64,000 nt of DNA from Sinorhizobium sp. B11 (GTDB taxonomy: Bacteria; Pseudomonadota; Alphaproteobacteria; Rhizobiales; Rhizobiaceae). The position numbers and the translations under genes were made by a program. The stretch lies in NCBI GenBank assembly GCA_039725955.1, contig CP091034.1:434001-498000 (forward strand). Direction: 5' to 3'. Of this stretch, positions 16,587 to 24,851 are shown one piece after another (positions within the stretch are counted from its first letter, which is position 1; each line of letters starts with the position of its first letter). The notes beneath the pieces were generated by a model. That model was not told the origin of the DNA. It saw only the letters and a program-made list of their open reading frames with translations, and searched no databases.

Positions 16587-18149
16587 ATGGCGGGCATGGA
16601 AACATCCGGCGTTGAGCGCGAGGCGGGCGCCAGCGTACGCACTTGGATCGCGGTTGGCGGCTGTATGGTGGGGGCACTGATTGCCGTCCTCGACATTCAG
16701 ATCACCAATTCCTCGCTACCACAGATCGAAGGCGGTATCGGTACCGGTTCCGACAACGGCACCTGGATCTCGACCGCCTATCTGATCGGCGAAATCATCA
16801 TGATCCCGCTGACGGACTATCTCAGCCGCGTCTTCACCTTCCGCCGCGCCTTGCTCGGCAATCTCGGCCTGTTCCTGTTGTTTTCCATCTGCTGCGCCTT
16901 TGCCACGAACCTATCGGAAATGATCATGTTCCGTGGATTGCAGGGCCTCACGGGCGGGGTGATGATTCCGATGGCCTTCACTCGCGTGTTGACGACGATC
17001 CCGCTGCGCCAGCAGCCGACGGGGTTAGCGGCTTTCGCGCTGACTGCGACCTTCGGACCAGCAATCGGGCCGACCATCGGCGGCTACCTGACCGAAAACT
17101 ACGGATGGCAGTATATTTTCTTCATCAATCTTATCCCCGGGGCGTTGATGTTTGGCTTGCTCTATCCGACGCTGGAACGATCCAAGATGAACCTCGCATT
17201 GCTCCGCGACGGCGATTGGCTCGGCATCGCATTCATGGCGGTTGGCTTGGCGTCGCTGCAAACAGTGCTCGATGAAGGCAACAAGGACGACTGGTTCGGG
17301 TCACCCTACATAGTGCACTTGGCCATCCTGGCAGCCATTGCACTGACGATTTTCATCATTATCGAGTTGGTCGTCGAGAAACCTGCTGTCCAATTACGTC
17401 TGCTCGCGCACCGAAATTTTGGATTGGGTACGCTCGCCAATATCCTCGTTGGCTTTGCTCTCTATGGCTCGGTGTACGTGCTGCCTGCGTACCTGAACGG
17501 CGTTCAAGGCTACAATGCCGAGCAAACCGGCTTGGTGCTGGCCTGGGCCGGCCTGCCCCAGCTTCTGATCATCCCCTTCGTACCTTTGCTGCAAAAACAC
17601 TTCGATCGGCGTGCCATCGTCTCTGTCGGTTTGGCTATCTTCGCAGCAAGCTGCTTTCTGAACACGCATTTGAGCTTCGACGACGGTGGTCCCCAGTTCA
17701 TGATTACCAACATCGTGCGTGCAATTGGTCAGGCCGTGGTGATCGCGCCGTTGATCGGTATCGCAACTGTTGGGATCCCCAGAGAGCAATCAGGAGCGGC
17801 ATCCGGGCTGTTCAACATGATGCGAAGCCTCGGTGGCGCAGTGGGAACGGCCACACTGGCAACGATCATCACCAAACGTGAACAATTCCATTCCAACATC
17901 ATCGGCCAGTCGGTCACGCCCTATGGAAGCAACGTCGGGCAGTTTCTGACGAACATGCAGCAGTATTTTATGGCGCATGGCGCCGGTGATGTCGGTCATG
18001 CGCATCATGAGGCCGAGATCTTGCTCGGCACGCTCGTCCAGCAACAATCCTTCGTCATGGCGTTTTCCGACACATTCTATGTACTCGGAGTGCTCCTGTC
18101 GCTCGCAGTCGTCGTGGTCCTTTTGACACGAGGGCCTTCGCCGACTTAG
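16587..18149 (+). CDS. MFS drug exporter, DHA2 (EmrB) family
   Basis: A 520-residue inner-membrane exporter with about 14 helices, partner of the HlyD-type protein encoded upstream. Family marks are VLDIQITNSSLPQIEGG in helix 1, STAYLIGEIIMIPLTDYLSRVF in helix 2, and FGPAIGPTIGGYLTENYGWQYIFFINL near helix 5. A GGGAGG ribosome-binding site lies eight bases before the chosen ATG; the open frame extends back into the adaptor gene. EmrB-type pairs export hydrophobic drugs, acids or plant phenolics; the actual substrate is unknown. Codon choice looks somewhat less GC-biased than in the surrounding genes, which may mark a horizontally gained pair. Confidence 0.92.
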   Translation: MAGMETSGVEREAGASVRTWIAVGGCMVGALIAVLDIQITNSSLPQIEGGIGTGSDNGTWISTAYLIGEIIMIPLTDYLSRVFTFRRALLGNLGLFLLFSICCAFATNLSEMIMFRGLQGLTGGVMIPMAFTRVLTTIPLRQQPTGLAAFALTATFGPAIGPTIGGYLTENYGWQYIFFINLIPGALMFGLLYPTLERSKMNLALLRDGDWLGIAFMAVGLASLQTVLDEGNKDDWFGSPYIVHLAILAAIALTIFIIIELVVEKPAVQLRLLAHRNFGLGTLANILVGFALYGSVYVLPAYLNGVQGYNAEQTGLVLAWAGLPQLLIIPFVPLLQKHFDRRAIVSVGLAIFAASCFLNTHLSFDDGGPQFMITNIVRAIGQAVVIAPLIGIATVGIPREQSGAASGLFNMMRSLGGAVGTATLATIITKREQFHSNIIGQSVTPYGSNVGQFLTNMQQYFMAHGAGDVGHAHHEAEILLGTLVQQQSFVMAFSDTFYVLGVLLSLAVVVVLLTRGPSPT

Positions 18150-18370
18150 GCTGTTTCGGCGGGGTGCCAAGGCGCTATATGGCCAACGAACGTCTGACCA
18201 TCGGCGTCCGGATTGGGGCCAAGCAGAAAGTACACTCCCGCCTTTGTGATTTCGGGCCGTGATGGAAGACCTGCGAGCTTGGAGCGCGGTACACCTAGGC
18301 GCTACACGCGCGGCAACTTGAGCGCGTCGTCGGCAGGTAGTATCTGAAGACGTCGAGAATTTATGCCTAC
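18146..18370 (-). pseudogene. Remnant of a GIY-YIG/DUF4357-type gene
   Basis: Read on the minus strand, this gap encodes RRLQILPADDALKLPRV, an in-frame stop (18302-18304), then LGVPRSKLAGLPSRPE and ITKAGVYFLLGPNPDADG, and TFVGH, ending at a stop beside the exporter stop. The order of IFLPDG-like, VPRSKL-like and GVYFLLG-like segments followed by a YIG-like motif is what I know from proteins with an N-terminal domain before a GIY-YIG nuclease. Here the key tyrosine is lost, there is an internal stop, and the rest of the gene is missing. The identification is by eye and tentative. Confidence 0.5.
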
Positions 18371-18384
18371 AATCAAGAGGCTAA

Positions 18385-18460
18385 TGGTGCCGCTTACGTG
18401 ACTCGAACACGTGACCCCATCATTACGAATGATGTGCTCTACCGACTGAGCTAAAGCGGC
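18385..18460 (-). tRNA. tRNA-Thr (anticodon CGT)
   Basis: A complete cloverleaf on the minus strand, 76 nt with the 3' CCA encoded. The acceptor stem is GCCGCTT paired with AAGCGGC, the D-arm contains AGCTCAGTCGGTAGAGC, the anticodon loop is TTCGTAA, and the T-arm contains GTTCGAGTC. The CGT anticodon reads ACG threonine codons. Confidence 0.97.
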
Positions 18461-18604
18461 AATCCGGCGGGCGAAGCTTGTCGCCCGCGATTTGCATGGG
18501 GCTGATACAGGCATTGTCTGAAGATTTCAAGCACCCTCTTATGCCCCATGGCAAAAAAGCTGAAGCCTGTGGAAAGGCCCCCTTTCAATGGAAAGGCCCG
18601 CACT

Positions 18605-19564
18605 TCACAGCGCCAGCCGCGTGCGGGCGGCCCGATATTCCACTTCCAGCCGGTCTACCAGCTTGGCGACCGGCTCCACGGCCTTGATCGCGCCGATGCC
18701 CTGGCCGCTGCCCCAGATGTCCTTCCAGGCCTTTGCGCCGCCGGTCGCCTGTTCGAAATCCATCTTCGAGGGGTCGGCATCAGGCAGGTTGTCGGGGTCG
18801 AGGCCGGCGGCGCGGATGGAGGGTTTCAGGTAGTTGCCGTGTACGCCGGTGAAATAGTTCGAGTAGACGATATCGGCGGCGGCGCCCTCGACGATCGCCT
18901 GCTTGTAGGCATCGGAGGCGCGCGCCTCCTCCGTCGCGATGAAGGGGGTGCCGATATAGGCCATGTCGGCGCCCATGGCCTCTGCGGCCAGAATGGCGCC
19001 GCCGGTTGCAATCGAGCCGGCAAGCAGAAGCGGGCCGTCGAACCATGCGCGGATTTCCTGCACCAGCGCGAAGGGCGAAAGCGTGCCCGCATGTCCGCCG
19101 GCACCCGCGGCAACGGCGATCAGCCCGTCCGCGCCCTTGCGGATCGCGGAATTGGCATGGCGGTTGTTGATGATGTCGTGCAGCACGATGCCGCCATAGG
19201 AATGCACCGCCGCATTCACTTCCGGCACGGCGCCCAGCGAGGAAATGACGATTGGCACCTTGTATTTCACGCAGAGCATCAGATCGTGCTCCAGCCGCTT
19301 GTTCGACATATGGACGATCTGGTTGACCGCGAAGGGGGCTGCCGGCCGCTCCGGATGCCTGGCATTATAATCGGCAAGATCTTCAGTGATAATGGCCAGC
19401 CACTCGTCGAGCTGGCTTTCCGGCCGCGCGTTCAAGGCCGGAAAGGCGCCGATCACGCCGGCCTTGCATTGCGCCAGCGTCAGCGCCGGATGGGAAATGA
19501 TGAAAAGCGGAGAGCCGATGACCGGCAGTCGCAGATTATCTCTGAGTATCGCGGGCAGGGCCAT
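18605..19564 (-). CDS. Nitronate monooxygenase (2-nitropropane dioxygenase family)
   Basis: FMN-dependent enzyme that oxidises toxic alkyl nitronates such as propionate-3-nitronate to the aldehyde and nitrite, 319 residues. The TIM barrel opens with LRLPVIGSPLFIISHPAL. The FMN-binding and catalytic stretch is GLIAVAAGAGGHAGTLSPF, with the expected histidine, followed by PLLLAGSIATGGAILAAEAMGADMAYIGTPF, the usual phosphate-binding part. Length fits the bacterial class. It is a single gene between tRNA-Thr and a divergent gene. Confidence 0.9.
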   Translation of the reverse strand: MALPAILRDNLRLPVIGSPLFIISHPALTLAQCKAGVIGAFPALNARPESQLDEWLAIITEDLADYNARHPERPAAPFAVNQIVHMSNKRLEHDLMLCVKYKVPIVISSLGAVPEVNAAVHSYGGIVLHDIINNRHANSAIRKGADGLIAVAAGAGGHAGTLSPFALVQEIRAWFDGPLLLAGSIATGGAILAAEAMGADMAYIGTPFIATEEARASDAYKQAIVEGAAADIVYSNYFTGVHGNYLKPSIRAAGLDPDNLPDADPSKMDFEQATGGAKAWKDIWGSGQGIGAIKAVEPVAKLVDRLEVEYRAARTRLAL

Positions 19565-19798
19565 GCTTTCACCGATTTTGACGTTTACGAAAACGTCAAT
19601 TGATTATCAGAGCCGGTGCCTGAGGAAAAGGGCAAGAGAGGGAACGCGTGCTCTTTTCCGTAATCCCGTCTAGTTTCAGAATATCTAATGGAGATTTGAA
19701 GCACAGCGCGGCGTCGCTTATCCCCCGCCGATGCGCTCCGGTAAGGTTGCAAGGCTTGCGGTTTGCCGCACTTGCCGCTACCGAATTTTGACAGGCAT

Positions 19799-21052
19799 GT
19801 GATCTTTGAGCTCGATGCCGGCAGGAAACGTGAAGGGCCTGATGTGAGCGGACTAGAAACGGCTATCAGAACTGCGTTGGATAATTCAGACCGCGACAGT
19901 GCGGAAGTTCGTGCACGCATCTATCAGTCCGCGCGTCAGGCGCTGGAAGCCGGCCTGCGCAAGCAGGATATCACCGATGCCGATGTGGTCGCCCATCATC
20001 GCCACCGTCTCGAAACGACGATCCACACCATCGAGAGCGAAGAGCGCGCCCGCCTTCACCCGCGGCAGGGGCCTCCGGAGGTTCCGGTTCCCCCTGTCGT
20101 AGAAATGCCCGAGCCCGTCCATCACGCGGCAGAGCCCGCTTACCCTGCGCAGGAAGATCACGATCCGGTCGTCGCCGGTGAAACGCGCGGCCACCATGCC
20201 GCCTCCCGGACCTCGGATGATGCGAGCCTGGATGACGTTCACGCGAGCAGCGTTGATCAGCTGGGGGCGGCACCCCACGGAGAGATGCGCGGCGAAATGC
20301 GCGCAGCGCCGGAAAAGCGCGGCGGCATGGATTTTCGCCCCGAGCGGGCAGCTGTCCGCCGCAAGCCGCGCAAGTTCTTCTCGCGTCTGCTCGTCTGGTG
20401 CGTGCTGCTCGCTTTCATCGGCACCGGTGCCTGGTGGGCCTATAGTTCCGGCCTGCTGCTGACGGCGGCCGAGCGTGACACGAGCGTCGCCAATCCGCCC
20501 GCGAGCACCCAGCCGGAAGATTTCGATGGCGAGGATAGTGCCGCCAACAGCCCCCCCTCGCATGACGACCAGCCTGTGACGATCGACCCGCAAAACAGCT
20601 TCTCGGCAGACTGGATCGAGGTCTTCAAGCCCTCCGATGCTGACAAGATCGAGAGCGGTGCGCGTGCCCGCACGGAAAATGTCACCGAAACGGAAGGTCA
20701 GGCCGTTCGCCTGACGTCCCAGAGCGGCAATACGGATGGCAACGTCTCCATCACCATCCCGGCCAATGTCCTGCAGCAGCTCGCCGGCAAATCCTCGACC
20801 ATCGCGCTGACCTTGCAGTCCACCACGGACGAGCCCACGCAGATCACCGTCGAATGCGATTTCCAGTCACTCGGCAATTGCGCCCGCCACCGCTTCAACG
20901 TCACGCGTGAAAAATCGGACGCGCTGCTTCAGGTGCGCTTCGACCGTTCGCTGGCCCCGAATTCCGCGGGCCGGCTGATGATCAACAGTGATGTCGATGG
21001 CAAGGCTCGCGGCATCAATCTCTTCGCCGTACGGATTCTGCCCGGCCAATAA
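19799..21052 (+). CDS. Hypothetical single-pass membrane protein
   Basis: A 417-residue protein of unknown role. The N-terminal 90 residues are helical and charged (SGLETAIRTALDNSDRDSAEVRARIYQSARQAL is split here as a soluble helical pair), followed by a proline- and histidine-rich linker. One membrane helix lies at about residues 195-215 (LLVWCVLLAFIGTGAWWAY). The C-terminal part, presumably periplasmic, is a beta-rich domain with two cysteines (in VECDFQ and GNCARH). No start has a strong ribosome-binding site; GTG at 19799 is taken because it opens MIFELDAGRKREG, and a TTG at 19763 is the alternative. Family not recognised. Confidence 0.75.
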   Translation: MIFELDAGRKREGPDVSGLETAIRTALDNSDRDSAEVRARIYQSARQALEAGLRKQDITDADVVAHHRHRLETTIHTIESEERARLHPRQGPPEVPVPPVVEMPEPVHHAAEPAYPAQEDHDPVVAGETRGHHAASRTSDDASLDDVHASSVDQLGAAPHGEMRGEMRAAPEKRGGMDFRPERAAVRRKPRKFFSRLLVWCVLLAFIGTGAWWAYSSGLLLTAAERDTSVANPPASTQPEDFDGEDSAANSPPSHDDQPVTIDPQNSFSADWIEVFKPSDADKIESGARARTENVTETEGQAVRLTSQSGNTDGNVSITIPANVLQQLAGKSSTIALTLQSTTDEPTQITVECDFQSLGNCARHRFNVTREKSDALLQVRFDRSLAPNSAGRLMINSDVDGKARGINLFAVRILPGQ

Positions 21053-21099
21053 GCGGCAGGGTTTGCCAGAGCGCCGTGCGTCCGAGGCTGTAGCGACCT

Positions 21100-21981
21100 C
21101 TATTTCAGGAAGCCTCGGCCGGAGCCGATGATCATGTCGTCGATTGTGCCGATAGCGTTCTTGTCCTTGCCGTCATAGTCGATGGTTTTCAGCATGTGGC
21201 GCAGGAGGTTGAGCCGTGCCCGACGTTTGTCGTTGGCGTGGATCACGGTCCAGGGCGCAAATTCGGTGTGGGTTTCCTTCAGCATGCGGTCGCGCTTCTC
21301 ACTGTAGTCGTCCCATTTGGTCAGGGCGGCTATATCCATCGAGGAAAGCTTCCAGACGGCGAGCGGATCGTGGCGCCGGTCATGGAACCGCTTGATCTGC
21401 ATTTCCCGGCCGATATCCAGATAGAACTTGAAGAAGAAGATGCCTTCATGGGCAATGACCTTCTCCACCTGCGGCGCCTGGTTGAGAAAGTCCTCGTATT
21501 GTTTCGGCGTGCAGAAGCCCATGACCGGCTCCACGCCGGCACGGTTGTACCACGAGCGGTCGAAGAGCACGAATTCGCCAGAGGTCGGAAACTGCGCGAT
21601 ATAGCGCTGGAAGTACCATTGGCCCTGTTCCCGCTCCGTGGGCTTGGCGAGCGCCACGACGCGGGCAAGGCGCGGGTTCATGTGAGCCGAGGACGCCTGG
21701 ATCGCGCCGCCCTTGCCGGCCGCATCACGTCCTTCGAAGAGCGCCATCACCCGTTTGCCGGTCGCCTGTAGCCAGAACTGCACTTTCACGAGCTCGACCT
21801 GCAGCTTCCTCAGCTCCTCGAAATATTCGTCTTCCTTGAGCTTCTTCTTGTAGGGATAGTCGCCGGATTCCAGCGCATGCTCGTCCACCCAGTCGGGCAG
21901 CACGGGATCATCGATATCGAAGACGCGTTTCTTGCCCCTGATCTCCAGCTCCACGGCTCTGCTTTCGACGTCTTCGGCCAT
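21100..21981 (-). CDS. ppk2: Polyphosphate kinase 2
   Basis: Transfers phosphate between polyphosphate and nucleoside diphosphates, in most PPK2 enzymes favouring GTP or ATP synthesis from stored polyphosphate. The 293-residue protein has the family's Walker A (GRDAAGKGG, about residue 85), Walker B/lid region [18 protein letters not shown], and the lid [17 protein letters not shown]. Length matches one-domain PPK2. Two adjacent ATG codons follow CCGGAGGAG; the second has the better spacing. It is divergent from phoR and next to the phosphate-uptake operon, which fits a role in phosphate storage and release. No clear PHO box precedes it. Confidence 0.93.
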   Translation of the reverse strand: MAEDVESRAVELEIRGKKRVFDIDDPVLPDWVDEHALESGDYPYKKKLKEDEYFEELRKLQVELVKVQFWLQATGKRVMALFEGRDAAGKGGAIQASSAHMNPRLARVVALAKPTEREQGQWYFQRYIAQFPTSGEFVLFDRSWYNRAGVEPVMGFCTPKQYEDFLNQAPQVEKVIAHEGIFFFKFYLDIGREMQIKRFHDRRHDPLAVWKLSSMDIAALTKWDDYSEKRDRMLKETHTEFAPWTVIHANDKRRARLNLLRHMLKTIDYDGKDKNAIGTIDDMIIGSGRGFLK

Positions 21982-22205
21982 CATCTCCTCCGGCGCTTGA
22001 TGCTTTCGCCTTTCGGCAGGCGAACATATTTATCGTTGAAAATCAAATCCGATGCGTGAGCAGAGCATAATCCGGTGCTGAGTGCTGCGGCTTTTCGTAC
22101 AAGTTTCGGAAACGGAAAACTTCTGTCATGAAACGCGGCTATCAGGCAGAGTTTGAATGTGAAGAAAAACGAATCGATGCCGTGAGGGGCCGTTTGGAAG
22201 ACCAA

Positions 22206-23450
22206 ATGCCGTGGACAAAAAGCCTGTTGGCGCGCATCCGGCGCGAACGTCCGGTTTTGCTGGCGACGCTGATGAGCGCGCTTGTCGCGCTTGCTGCGGG
22301 CATGAACAAATGGATCGTACTCGCCCTGCTGCTGGTCATGATCGTCACCTCGCTCTTCAACGAGGCCCCGGTCATCAGGCCCGATGTCGTCGAACCGGTC
22401 GAACCCGAGCCTGAAGTGCTTCCGAGCCGCCTGCCTGAAGTCTCCGCTACGCTCGCCGGCCTCGATATCCCGGTCATGGTGCTCTCGGAAGATGCCTCGG
22501 TGCTGTTCCAGAACCGGGCGGCCGAAAAAGCCTTCGGCGAGGCGACGCTCGGCTCCCATATATCGGCACGGTTGCGTTCGCCTGGCGTGCTGGACATGGT
22601 GCGCGAGACCATCGCCACCAACGCCCCGAACCAGATCGAGCATTCCGAGCGGCTGCCTTCGGAGCGCGTCTATATCGTTCGCAGCGCTCCTGTCGAATTC
22701 AAGGATGATGACGGCCGCAACGAGCGCTTTTATATCCTTTCCTTCCGCGATATTTCCGAGGTTCGCCGCATCGATCGCATGCGCTCGGATTTCGTCGCCA
22801 ATGCCAGCCACGAGCTGCGCACGCCGCTTGCCTCGCTGCGCGGCTTCATCGAAACCATCCAGGGTCCGGCAAAGAACGATCAGAAGGCGCAGGCTCGCTT
22901 CCTCGGCATCATGTTCGATCAGACGACACGCATGAGCAGGCTTGTCGACGATCTCCTGTCCCTCTCCAGGCTTGAACTCAAATCGCACATCGCCCCCGAC
23001 GAGAAGGTGGATCTCGTGCCGCTTCTCGGCCACGTCAGGGACTCGCTTCTGCCGCTTGCAAGGGATGTCGGCGTCTCGATCAACCTGCATCTGCCCGAGG
23101 GCAAGGTCGAGGTGCTGGGCGATCGCGACGAGCTCGTTCAGGTCTTTGAAAACCTGATGGAAAACGCCTGTAAATACGGCCAGGAGGGCGAGATCGTCGA
23201 TGTCTGGCTGAAGAACGGGTCGGGCCAGCCCGTCGAGGTCAGCGTTGTCGACAAGGGGCCTGGCATTCCCGCCGAACACGTGCCGCGCCTGACGGAGCGC
23301 TTCTATCGCGTCAGCATTGAAGACAGCCGTTCGAAGAAGGGCACCGGCCTCGGGCTTGCCATCGTCAAGCATATTCTGACGCGCCATCGTGCACGGCTGA
23401 TCGTTAAATCCGAGGTGGGCAAGGGAACCGAGTTCACGGTGCGCTTCTGA
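22206..23450 (+). CDS. phoR: Phosphate-regulon sensor histidine kinase PhoR
   Basis: Membrane sensor kinase that phosphorylates PhoB when phosphate is scarce. From MPWTKS the protein has 414 residues: two close hydrophobic segments at about 15-50, a PAS-like region (about 85-180), the dimerisation domain with FVANASHELRTPLASLRGF (phospho-acceptor His), and an ATPase domain with N-box ENLMENACKYG, G1 DKGPGIP and G2 KGTGLGLAIVKHI. An upstream ATG at 22128 would add 26 poorly conserved-looking residues and overlaps a CTGTCAT half-site, so the later ATG with GGAAG upstream is preferred. It precedes pstS by about 200 bp. Confidence 0.93.
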   Translation: MPWTKSLLARIRRERPVLLATLMSALVALAAGMNKWIVLALLLVMIVTSLFNEAPVIRPDVVEPVEPEPEVLPSRLPEVSATLAGLDIPVMVLSEDASVLFQNRAAEKAFGEATLGSHISARLRSPGVLDMVRETIATNAPNQIEHSERLPSERVYIVRSAPVEFKDDDGRNERFYILSFRDISEVRRIDRMRSDFVANASHELRTPLASLRGFIETIQGPAKNDQKAQARFLGIMFDQTTRMSRLVDDLLSLSRLELKSHIAPDEKVDLVPLLGHVRDSLLPLARDVGVSINLHLPEGKVEVLGDRDELVQVFENLMENACKYGQEGEIVDVWLKNGSGQPVEVSVVDKGPGIPAEHVPRLTERFYRVSIEDSRSKKGTGLGLAIVKHILTRHRARLIVKSEVGKGTEFTVRF

Positions 23451-23512
23451 CGCAATATGTCGCACACTATTTTGAAGTGTCATATTTTTGATTTAATAAT
23501 CAATGACTTAAT

Positions 23513-23541
23513 CTGTCATAAATGTTTCACCGATTTGACAT
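23513..23541 (+). promoter_or_regulatory. PHO box before pstS
   Basis: Three 7-bp units spaced at 11 bp: CTGTCAT, GTTTCAC and TTGACAT, against the PhoB half-site CTGTCAT (7, 4 and 5 matches in my count, the last two weaker). An isolated GTGTCAT lies further upstream at 23477. The set is 108 bp before the pstS start. PhoB encoded at 29370 should bind here and activate pstS transcription under phosphate limitation. Confidence 0.75.
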
Positions 23542-23648
23542 AAAAGGACGGTGCTTAAGGCGCTAAGAGAGTCCTGCCGATGAAAAAAGGCAATGCGAGG
23601 GCCTCTTTGAGGCCGCACTCACACAAGCCCAAATGCCGGGAGATTCAA

Positions 23649-24683
23649 ATGAACACCTTTAAACTTACTGTTGCCGCGCTCGCTGCAACCGCCGCTTTCG
23701 CTGGCGTTGCTGTCGCCCGCGACCAGATCCAGGTTGCTGGTTCGTCCACCGTCCTGCCGTACGCAAAGATCGTTGCCGAGTCCTTTGGTGAAACCTTCAC
23801 CAACTTCAAGACTCCGGTCGTCGAGTCCGGCGGTACGGGCGCTGGCCTGAAGGAATTCTGCAAGGGCGTTGGCGAAGACACGATCGACGTTGCCAATGCT
23901 TCGCGTCCGATCAACAAGAACGAAGCTGAAGCCTGCAAGGCTGCCGGCGTGACCGACATCCAGGAAGTCAAGATCGGTTATGACGGCATCGTCTTCGCAA
24001 CCGACTCGTCCAACCCTGACGTTGCCTACGTTCCGCAGGACATCTACAAGGCTCTCGCAGCACAGGTCGTTGTTGACGGCAAGCTCGTTGCCAACCCCTA
24101 CAAGAAGTGGTCCGAAGTCAACCCGAAGCTTCCGGCTGTTGATATCGCTGCCTACATCCCGGGCGAAAAGCACGGCACCCGCGAAGTCTTCGAACTGAAC
24201 GTTCTCGCTGCTGGCTGCAAGGCTTCCGGCGCTCAGGACGTCATCGCCAAGGAAATCACCGACAAGGCTGCCCAGGCCAAGGCATGCGTCGCAGTTCGCA
24301 AGGACGGCGCTGCTGTTGACATCGACGGCGACTATCCGGAAACGCTGGCACGCATCGCTGCCAACAAGACCGGCGTTGGTGTATTCGGCCTCTCCTTCTA
24401 CGAAAACAATGCCGACAAGCTCAAGGTTGCTTCCATGAGCGGCATCGTTCCGTCCACGGAAACGATCGCTAACGGCACGTACCCGGTTTCCCGCCCGCTG
24501 TTCTTCTACGTCAAGAAGGCACATCTCGGCGCCGTTCCCGGCCTGAAGGAATATGTCAACTTCTTCGTATCCGACCAGATGATCGGCCCTGACAGCCCGC
24601 TCGTCGAATACGGCCTCGTTGCTGCTCCGGACGCAGAGCGCGACGCGATCCGCAAGGACGTAGAGGCTGGCAAGACCATGTAA
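23649..24683 (+). CDS. pstS: Phosphate ABC transporter periplasmic binding protein PstS
   Basis: High-affinity phosphate-binding protein of the periplasm, 344 residues. The signal peptide MNTFKLTVAALAATAAFAGVAVA ends before RDQIQVAGSSTVLPYA, whose GSSTV segment forms part of the phosphate site; VESGGTGAGLKEF and DVANASRPI are the other expected binding loops. The ATG at 23649 is chosen because it follows GGGAG and opens the signal peptide. It is the first gene of pstSCAB-phoU-phoB. A strong hairpin follows in the gap before pstC. Confidence 0.97.
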   Translation: MNTFKLTVAALAATAAFAGVAVARDQIQVAGSSTVLPYAKIVAESFGETFTNFKTPVVESGGTGAGLKEFCKGVGEDTIDVANASRPINKNEAEACKAAGVTDIQEVKIGYDGIVFATDSSNPDVAYVPQDIYKALAAQVVVDGKLVANPYKKWSEVNPKLPAVDIAAYIPGEKHGTREVFELNVLAAGCKASGAQDVIAKEITDKAAQAKACVAVRKDGAAVDIDGDYPETLARIAANKTGVGVFGLSFYENNADKLKVASMSGIVPSTETIANGTYPVSRPLFFYVKKAHLGAVPGLKEYVNFFVSDQMIGPDSPLVEYGLVAAPDAERDAIRKDVEAGKTM

Positions 24684-24691
24684 TGAACTTT

Positions 24692-24723
24692 GCCGGCGCG
24701 ACGCTCGGGGGCGTCGCGCCGGC
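24692..24723 (+). promoter_or_regulatory. Intercistronic stem-loop after pstS
   Basis: A perfect 13-bp stem (GCCGGCGCGACGC and its complement) with a 6-nt loop starts nine bases after the pstS stop. No T-run follows, so it looks like an mRNA-stabilising or attenuating hairpin rather than a full terminator. It would keep the binding-protein message above that of pstCAB. Confidence 0.6.
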
Positions 24724-24851
24724 ATCGCCTTATCCATCCGGCTCCAATGGGGCGCCGGACGGGTGAACTTCTTCTCCATGATAATGAAGCCGATGGCACG
24801 CTCCTGGAGCTGCCGGGCTCTTTGGGGGCTGTGGGCCTGGGGACGTAACGA

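Noticed and set aside
21981..23483. A 500-codon open frame on the minus strand opposite phoR
   Set aside because: phoR has all kinase motifs; the antisense product has none and is rich in Arg, His and Asp as expected of a shadow frame.
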